Assembly (NCBI GenBank): GCA_029564595.1
Contig: JAKQPS010000120.1
Location: 62,001-126,000, forward strand
Direction: 5' to 3'
From: a bacterium
Lineage (GTDB): Bacteria; UBP15; UBA6099
Length of the DNA stretch: 64,000 nt
A model generated the notes under the pieces. The model searched no databases and was not told the DNA's origin. It worked only from the letters and a program-made list of their open reading frames with translations. This document shows positions 58,219-64,000 of this stretch, piece by piece. The position numbers were made by a program, and so were the translations under genes. Position 1 is the first letter of the stretch, and the number at the start of each line of letters is the position of its first letter.

Positions 58219-61200
58219 TGTTTCTTTCCGACGCGTCAGTGCGCCGCCCCGTCGCGATGCTCTGCCTGATCATCGCGCTCTCATTCCTCGGCTATAACGC
58301 CTACAAGAAGATGGGCCTTGAGATGGCTCCTAGGATGGAGATGCCCATCATCACCGTCGTCACCGTCTATCCCGGAGCGGGTCCCGACGAGCTTGAGGTC
58401 GATGTCGCTAAAAGGATTGAAGATCAAGTAGTCGCCATCGAGGGCCTCAAGCATGTCACATCCATGTGCTCGGAAAACGTCGTAATAACGCTGCTTCAGT
58501 TCAACACCGGAGTGGACGTCGACATCGTCGCGATGGATGTCAGAGAAAAAATCGACCTGATAAGGAACGACTTTCCCAAAGACGTCAGAGACCCCGAGAT
58601 ACTAAAATTCAACGTAAACGAAGCTCCCGTGCTGACCATGGCGCTGACGGGCGACGCGACTATCGACGAGATGTACGATTTCGCGGCCAACGACCTCAGC
58701 GACAAGATAACCACCATCAAAGGCGTCGCGCAGACGCAGGTAATCGGCGGCGCGGAGCGGGAAGTTCATGTGTTGCTTGACCGCGAGGCCCTCGCGGCAA
58801 GAGGCCTTTCCAGCATGAGCGTGGTTCAGGCCATTTCCTCCGGCGTCGGCGTCATCCCCTCAGGCCGCGTCAGCGGCGGCTCTCAGGAACACTCCGTCAA
58901 GTTCGACGCCGACTTCAAACGCGTCTCCGACATCGCCTTAATCGAGGCGGCAAACGAGGACGGCCGTCGCAACTACATCGGGGACTTCGCGGTCGTCAAG
59001 ATGGGAACCGAAGAGTTGCGCCAGAAAGCGACCCTCGACGGAAAACCCTGCGTCGTCGTCAAAGTGGTGAAAAAAGCGGACGCTAACGCCGTCGAAGTCA
59101 TCCGCAGCGTAAGAAAAGCCATCGCCGACATCAACAATAACATCCCCGGCGGCATGACCCTCGAATGGGTGTCGGACGACGAGGTGTTCACTCAGGCGAT
59201 TGTCGACAGCGCTTGGTCCAACACTTGGCAAGGCATACTGCTGACAGCCGCCATTCTCTTTCTCTTCCTGTACAACTTCAGGACCACCCTTATTGTCGCC
59301 ATCACAATGCCTATCACCATCGTCATAGGCTTCCTCTTCATGGGTTTCATGGGCTACTCCCTCAACAGCTCCACGCTGCTCGCCATCGGAATGTCAATCG
59401 GAATCCTTGTCATGAACTCCATCGTAGTCATCGAGGCGATAATCAAATGGCTGGAGAGGACGGGAAGGGTTAAGGAATCCTCCCGAATGGGAACTGCAGA
59501 AGCCGCCGTAGCCGTAATCGCCAGCGCGGGAACCAACCTCGTGGTTCTGCTTCCCATAGCCATGATGCACAATATGATAGGCCTCTTCCTGAAACCGTTC
59601 GCGCTGACAATGGTCATAATGACCGCCGTCTCTCTGTTCATCTCCTTCACACTGACCCCTGTGCTGTGCTCGGTTATGCTCAAGCCCGCCTCCGCGTCGC
59701 GAGGGAAGTCTCCCGTCGCGTCTATGGAACGCGCGTGGAATTCAATGTTCGACGCGGCGGTCTCCGCCTATGGCGCGTTCCTCGAATTCAACCGCCGCCG
59801 CCGCGTCCCGGCGGCTATCTTCCTTGTGGCGGTCGTCTTCGTCCTCTTCTACTCTCTTTCACTCGCCGGGAAACTCGGCATGGGCTTCGTTCCCATTATG
59901 GACAGAGCGCAGATAGGCGTGAGACTCGAATTCCCGACCGGCTACAATATCGAGACCACGGAATCCCGCGTCGAGCTGGTCGAATCCCGCCTTAAAGACG
60001 TGCCCGGCCTCAAGAGAGTGCTCACCACCATAGGCAAAGTCGAGGGCGTGGCGGGCCAGAACACGGAAGGCGTCTATCTGGCGCAGATGCTTCTGGTGTT
60101 CCCTGAAAAAACAGCAAGAAAAGAATCGATATACGACCTCGTGGACATCGTTCAGGAGAGGTTGAAAGGAACGCCGGACTGCATCGTCGCGGTGTCCATC
60201 CCCTCCGCCGTCGGGGGACAGAATCCCGACATTGAGTTCGAGATTTACGGCGACGACCTTGAAACGCTCGATAATCTGGCGCTGCGCGCGCAGGCTATCG
60301 CCCGGAATCTCGGAGGATTGAGAGACATCGACACCACCGTCAGACCCGGAAAATCGGAGATAAAGATCAGGCCGAACCGCGCGGTGATGGCCGACCTCGG
60401 AACTCCTCCTATCGCCGTCGGCATGGCGCTCCGAGGCAACCTCGAAGGAATTGTCGCGGGAACCTTCAAGCAGGGCGACAGGAACTATGACATCGTCGTC
60501 AAGTTCGACGAGCGCAAAGGCAAAGAGCAGGTTGGAGAATTCCTGCTGCCCGGCGCGCCCGGCCGCCCGCTCCTGCTTTCCACCGTCGCAGACATCGAGG
60601 AGACAAAAACGCCTTTACAGATAATCAGAAAAGACAAACGCCGCATCTCCAAGCTCGTCTCGTATCTGGAAGAAGGAACGCCGCTCGGCAGCGCCGCAGA
60701 CGGAATTTCAAAAGCGATGGACTCAGAGAACATGCTTCCTCAAGGATACGAATACGCTTTCGGAACCACTTACGAGATGATGAATGAAGGACAGCGCGGT
60801 CTCGCCGAAGCCGGCATCATAGCCATCGCGCTCATCTTCCTCACCCTCGCCGCCATACTCGAATCCTTCAAACAGCCATTCATCGTTCTAACCACGATAC
60901 CGCTCTCGCTCATCGGCGTGATGATCGGCCTCTACATGTTCGGCTACAACCTTTCCATCACAGTCGTTATGGGCATCGTCATGATGAGCGGCATAGTGGT
61001 CAACAATGCGATACTCATCATGGACCAGTTCAACATAAACGTAAAAAAAGGCAGGCCGCGTTCGCTGGCGATGATCGACGCCTCAAAAGAGCGCTTCCGC
61101 CCGGTCGTCATGATCACTCTCGCCGCCATCTTCGGAATGATTCCTATGGCGTTCGGGAAAGGCGTCGGCTCGGAGATGAGAAACGACATCGGCGTCGCAT

Positions 61201-61340
61201 TGGTCAGCGGCATTCTGGTCTCCGGCGTTCTCTCCGTGTTCGTCGTCCCGATCCTTTATAACTTTTTCTCAAAAACACAATCCGACGACGCGCCGAGCGG
61301 AGCGGAGAAAACACCCGACGGGGAGGCGACTACTGAATGA
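58218..61340 (+). CDS. RND-family efflux transporter (HAE1/AcrB-like)
   Basis: 1040 aa inner-membrane pump with twelve helices and two large periplasmic loops; MFLSDASVRRPVAMLCLIIA, PNRAVMADLG-type segments and SATLLAIG-like TM4 are in family order. In TM4 the proton-relay pair of AcrB (Asp407-Asp408) is replaced by Met-Asn (ILVMNSIVVIE, near residues 399-400), and in TM10 the AcrB Lys940 position reads Asn (GIVVNNAILIMD, near 930). Coupling may therefore differ from the canonical drug pumps. Substrate unknown. Confidence 0.93.
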   Translation: MFLSDASVRRPVAMLCLIIALSFLGYNAYKKMGLEMAPRMEMPIITVVTVYPGAGPDELEVDVAKRIEDQVVAIEGLKHVTSMCSENVVITLLQFNTGVDVDIVAMDVREKIDLIRNDFPKDVRDPEILKFNVNEAPVLTMALTGDATIDEMYDFAANDLSDKITTIKGVAQTQVIGGAEREVHVLLDREALAARGLSSMSVVQAISSGVGVIPSGRVSGGSQEHSVKFDADFKRVSDIALIEAANEDGRRNYIGDFAVVKMGTEELRQKATLDGKPCVVVKVVKKADANAVEVIRSVRKAIADINNNIPGGMTLEWVSDDEVFTQAIVDSAWSNTWQGILLTAAILFLFLYNFRTTLIVAITMPITIVIGFLFMGFMGYSLNSSTLLAIGMSIGILVMNSIVVIEAIIKWLERTGRVKESSRMGTAEAAVAVIASAGTNLVVLLPIAMMHNMIGLFLKPFALTMVIMTAVSLFISFTLTPVLCSVMLKPASASRGKSPVASMERAWNSMFDAAVSAYGAFLEFNRRRRVPAAIFLVAVVFVLFYSLSLAGKLGMGFVPIMDRAQIGVRLEFPTGYNIETTESRVELVESRLKDVPGLKRVLTTIGKVEGVAGQNTEGVYLAQMLLVFPEKTARKESIYDLVDIVQERLKGTPDCIVAVSIPSAVGGQNPDIEFEIYGDDLETLDNLALRAQAIARNLGGLRDIDTTVRPGKSEIKIRPNRAVMADLGTPPIAVGMALRGNLEGIVAGTFKQGDRNYDIVVKFDERKGKEQVGEFLLPGAPGRPLLLSTVADIEETKTPLQIIRKDKRRISKLVSYLEEGTPLGSAADGISKAMDSENMLPQGYEYAFGTTYEMMNEGQRGLAEAGIIAIALIFLTLAAILESFKQPFIVLTTIPLSLIGVMIGLYMFGYNLSITVVMGIVMMSGIVVNNAILIMDQFNINVKKGRPRSLAMIDASKERFRPVVMITLAAIFGMIPMAFGKGVGSEMRNDIGVALVSGILVSGVLSVFVVPILYNFFSKTQSDDAPSGAEKTPDGEATTE

Positions 61341-62770
61341 AAATCGGAATAACAACATTTATAACGGCCTGCGCGGCCGCTCTGGCTCTTTCCGCGATTC
61401 ATCCGGTCGCGGCAACGGCGGCGGACATCCCGTCGCAGGAACTTGTTCTCGCGGACTCTCCGCTCGCTCTGGACAGAGCGGTGGAAACCGCCCTTGCGGC
61501 CAACCGCTCCGTCCGCTCCGCCGACCTTGCCGCCGAATCTGCGGCGCAAAAGCTCGCGGAGACCAAATCCCGATTCGGCCTAAGCCTGAAACTCAGCGGC
61601 AACTATCAACGCGTTGAAAGCTCAAGCAAGCTGGCTTTCCCCCTCTCCTATTATGAAGTCGCCCCGGTCAACATATCCGGCTCCGACCTGTTCGCCATAT
61701 CCAACCCCGTCCCCAAGATTCAACTCATTGAATACAGCCTAAACCCAGAATGGCAGCACACTGGCGACCTGAATGTGGTCAAACCGGTGTTCACCTTCGG
61801 CAAAAAGGAAAAAGCCGTCTCCGCCGCGCGCAAAGGCAAAGACATCGCCGCGCTTGATTCCAAGCTGGCGAGAATAAACCTCGCCGCCGAGGTCAAGGCT
61901 CTCTTCCACGGAGCCATCCTAGCCGGCGAAGCCGTCAAACTGCTCGAATCGTCGGTCTCGCGCTCCGAGTCCCACATGAAGGATGTCGTCGAACTCTTCA
62001 ACTCGGGCTTGGGAATCAAACTCGACGTCATCCGCTCCGAGGTCGAGCTGCAATCTGCCAGAGAAAAACTGGCGACGGCAAGAAAGAACCGAACCCTAGC
62101 AATGCGGGCCCTCGCAAACATCATCGGCATGCCCTATGAGAAAGAACTAAAAATAACCGACCGGGACGCGTTCGAGAATATCGAGCTTGCGCCCCTTGAT
62201 CATTATTTGGCGCTGGCCGCTCGGAACAGGCCCGAATTCGAACAGATACGGAAAGGGCGAGACGCAGCGAACCTAGCGGCGGAACTTGAAAAGAACAAGC
62301 CGACCGTCGCCTTTGCCGGACAATGGTCCTTTCATTCCAGAGGCTCAATGTTCACCCCGCAGGACTCATGGCGCGCCGTCCTCGCGGTCGAGTATCCGTT
62401 TTTCGACCAAGGGCTGGCCTCCGCAAAATCGGCTCAGGCTCGGCTCCGCGCCGGCAATCTCGACCTGAAAATGGACGACCTTTCAAACGGCGTGAAGATT
62501 CAGACGGAAGCCGCATACCTCCAGATCATTGAGGCGAAAGACAGGCTCGAAACGTCAAGAATCATCCTCTCCGCAGCCGAGGAAGGCTATCGCATCGCAT
62601 CCCTTTCTTACAAGGAGGGCTTCGCCACTCAACTGGACGTCATAGACGCGGAGCACAACCTGACCTCTGCGGGTCTGAATTTCGCGTCCGCGAAGCGAGA
62701 TTACGAAACGGCCAAAGCCGGACTTGCGTCGGCTTGCGGACTCGTCGGTTTCGACAAGCGCCCCGACTGA
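61337..62770 (+). CDS. TolC-family outer membrane efflux protein
   Basis: 477 aa. A signal peptide (AALALSAIHPVAATAA) precedes two repeats of the outer membrane efflux fold, each a long helical hairpin with beta strands (ALDRAVETALAANRSVRSAD; SYKEGFATQLDVIDAEHNL). It trimerises as the outer channel of the pump. It overlaps the transporter stop by 4 nt (ATGA), so adaptor, pump and channel are translated together. Confidence 0.93.
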   Translation: MKIGITTFITACAAALALSAIHPVAATAADIPSQELVLADSPLALDRAVETALAANRSVRSADLAAESAAQKLAETKSRFGLSLKLSGNYQRVESSSKLAFPLSYYEVAPVNISGSDLFAISNPVPKIQLIEYSLNPEWQHTGDLNVVKPVFTFGKKEKAVSAARKGKDIAALDSKLARINLAAEVKALFHGAILAGEAVKLLESSVSRSESHMKDVVELFNSGLGIKLDVIRSEVELQSAREKLATARKNRTLAMRALANIIGMPYEKELKITDRDAFENIELAPLDHYLALAARNRPEFEQIRKGRDAANLAAELEKNKPTVAFAGQWSFHSRGSMFTPQDSWRAVLAVEYPFFDQGLASAKSAQARLRAGNLDLKMDDLSNGVKIQTEAAYLQIIEAKDRLETSRIILSAAEEGYRIASLSYKEGFATQLDVIDAEHNLTSAGLNFASAKRDYETAKAGLASACGLVGFDKRPD

Positions 62771-62829
62771 CTGCCCTGCAAACGGGGCTTTGCCGCCCGC
62801 GCTCCGTTTCGGGAAACAGAGGCGATATC

Positions 62830-63237
62830 ATGCCGTTCAATGCAGCAATACTCATCGTGTCCGACAGCATTGAGGACTGTGCCTGTCCTCGCTCGACCCT
62901 TGAGTCCGCCGGGTTCTCCGTCTCGCTCGCATCTGGAGCCGCCCTCGCTCTCGAAGCCCTCTCGCGAGAACGCCATGAAGCCGTCATTGTCGATATGGAC
63001 GCCTCCGGCATTGACGGTCTCGACACCTGCCGCGCCATCTTCGGCCTCGGCGCAAACGCCCCGAAAATCATCGCTGTTTCCTCCGACTCCAGCCTCTCTG
63101 CCAAGCTTGGCTGCTTTATGGCGGGCGCGAACTCATTTCTTTCTAAACCTGTTCAAACCATCGAGTTGCTTGATAAAATAAGATATATCGAATCATATAA
63201 TGCGCGCTCCGGGGACTCAGACCCGGTTCCCGGTTAA
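62830..63237 (+). CDS. Single-domain response regulator (receiver only)
   Basis: 135 aa. The receiver fold shows the phosphoacceptor Asp in VIVDMDASGIDG, the Thr/Ser switch in AVSSDSS and the Lys in FLSKPVQ. Of the two acidic residues of the Mg site one is kept (LIVSDSIED). There is no output domain, so it would act by protein contact, as CheY or Spo0F do, or as a phosphate sink. No histidine kinase is adjacent. It starts 59 nt after the TolC gene and could be cotranscribed. The SD is weak. Confidence 0.82.
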   Translation: MPFNAAILIVSDSIEDCACPRSTLESAGFSVSLASGAALALEALSRERHEAVIVDMDASGIDGLDTCRAIFGLGANAPKIIAVSSDSSLSAKLGCFMAGANSFLSKPVQTIELLDKIRYIESYNARSGDSDPVPG

Positions 63238-63304
63238 AACAAGGCTTGAGCGAACCTGAATCAGGGTTCTCCTCTTTATAAAAAACTCACGGAGGGACAC
63301 GCCA

Positions 63305-64000
63305 TGACCGGCAAGGAATGCGCAAGAATCTACGACTCGTTTACATTTGAATCGTTCGGCAACATCGCCATCTTCAGATTCAAGGGCAAAGCTCTTTTCA
63401 ACGCCGCCGGGCTTTGCGACATGGACCAGTTGAGCAAGACTTTCAAGGAGTGCGGCGACAGCAAAAACCTCAGAGTAATCATCGTCGCCAGAACTTCCGA
63501 ACAGAAGGACATGCGCGAGTACGAGGAGTTCATCGATTTCGCTTCGAAAGAAAAAGACAGGCTCAAAATCCACAGAATGCTGAATTTCTACAGCCAGTTC
63601 ATCGTCGAGCTGTACTCGCAGGACAAGTTCGTCATCTCGGTGGACAGCGGCAACATCGTCGCCCAGTTCCTGAACATGAGCCTCGCCTGCGACTACCGCA
63701 TAGTCGCCGACGACACCGTCATTCAGAAAGGATACTTCAAGACAGGGATGGTCCCTAAAGGCGGAGCCACATTCTTCCTATCATCCATCCTCGGAAAGTC
63801 CAAAGCCTACGAACTGCTCCTGTCGGAAAATGACATAACCGCCGCCGAAGCCCTCTCTCTGGGACTGGTGGACGAGATAGTTCCGTCCTCCGAACTGGAA
63901 ACAGCCGCCTTCAAAAAGGCCGAGCATTTCGCCCGCATACCCGGCAAAACTCTCGTAGGAATAAAAAAACTTATGAACTATAAGGTGGAAGAACTTAAAG
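63305..64000 (+). CDS. Enoyl-CoA hydratase/isomerase family protein, partial (cut by window end)
   Basis: 232 residues are visible with no stop before the window end. FNMS-like FLNMSLACDYRIVADDTVIQ and FFLSSILGKSKAYELLLSEN match the crotonase fold, including LGLVDEIVP. The oxyanion-hole strand reads VDSGNIVAQF rather than the usual GxAxGGG, and no catalytic Glu pair is obvious, so the activity may be non-hydratase or lost. GGAGGG lies 7 nt before ATG 63305. It follows the receiver gene by 67 nt. Confidence 0.85.

Overview
The window is about 64 kb of chromosomal DNA from a Gram-negative (diderm) bacterium. Signs of an outer membrane are a pilus or secretion secretin, an RND pump with a TolC-type channel, a LolD/MacB-type ABC ATPase and lipoprotein signals. 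No rRNA or other marker fixes the lineage. The mix of B12-type radical SAM proteins, several acyl-CoA dehydrogenases, a FadN/FadA pair and many small palindromic repeats fits an uncultured Desulfobacterota-like or candidate-phylum genome, but that placement is inference. Most genes are GC-rich. Two stretches are clearly AT-richer: 9.9-14.8 kb and 40.7-43.1 kb.

Layout. (1) 0-7.3 kb: endonuclease III, a methyltransferase, a glycosyltransferase-methyltransferase fusion, two amidohydrolases, a STAS protein, an orphan ABC ATPase and tRNA-Met(CAT). (2) 7.4-14.7 kb: a large acyl-CoA dehydrogenase, then a DUF2339 membrane protein coupled to a DUF3999-like protein carrying ten thrombospondin type 3 repeats. 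(3) 14.8-25.9 kb: one long minus-strand unit, pilM-pilN fusion, pilO, pilP, an O-antigen-ligase/TPR protein, a pilQ-like secretin, a TPR protein, a DegP-type protease, signal peptidase I and a small Cys protein. It is driven by a near-consensus promoter that diverges from prs. (4) 26-28.8 kb: the conserved housekeeping trio prs-rplY-pth. (5) 28.9-32.8 kb: fadN-fadA beta-oxidation genes behind a promoter with a consensus CRP-type operator.

(6) 33-53.4 kb: a region with five radical SAM proteins (four with an N-terminal B12-type region), a DegT-type aminotransferase, and three paralogous proteins that join membrane helices to a YncE-like beta-propeller. It also holds a pair of adjacent acyl-CoA dehydrogenases, and it is interrupted by an AT-rich island bounded by 24-bp inverted repeats that encodes an Apea-like HEPN protein and a zinc-ribbon membrane protein. 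(7) 53.9-64 kb: a secreted C45-type Ntn hydrolase, then two TetR regulators followed by a lipoprotein adaptor, an RND transporter and a TolC-like protein. A lone receiver domain and a crotonase cut by the window end follow.

The best candidates for undescribed biology are the radical SAM / aminotransferase / membrane-propeller neighbourhood and the inverted-repeat-bounded HEPN island inside it. The intergenic DNA carries at least six families of short palindromic or inverted repeats, listed individually. No CRISPR array or rRNA was seen and no complete transposase gene was recognised.
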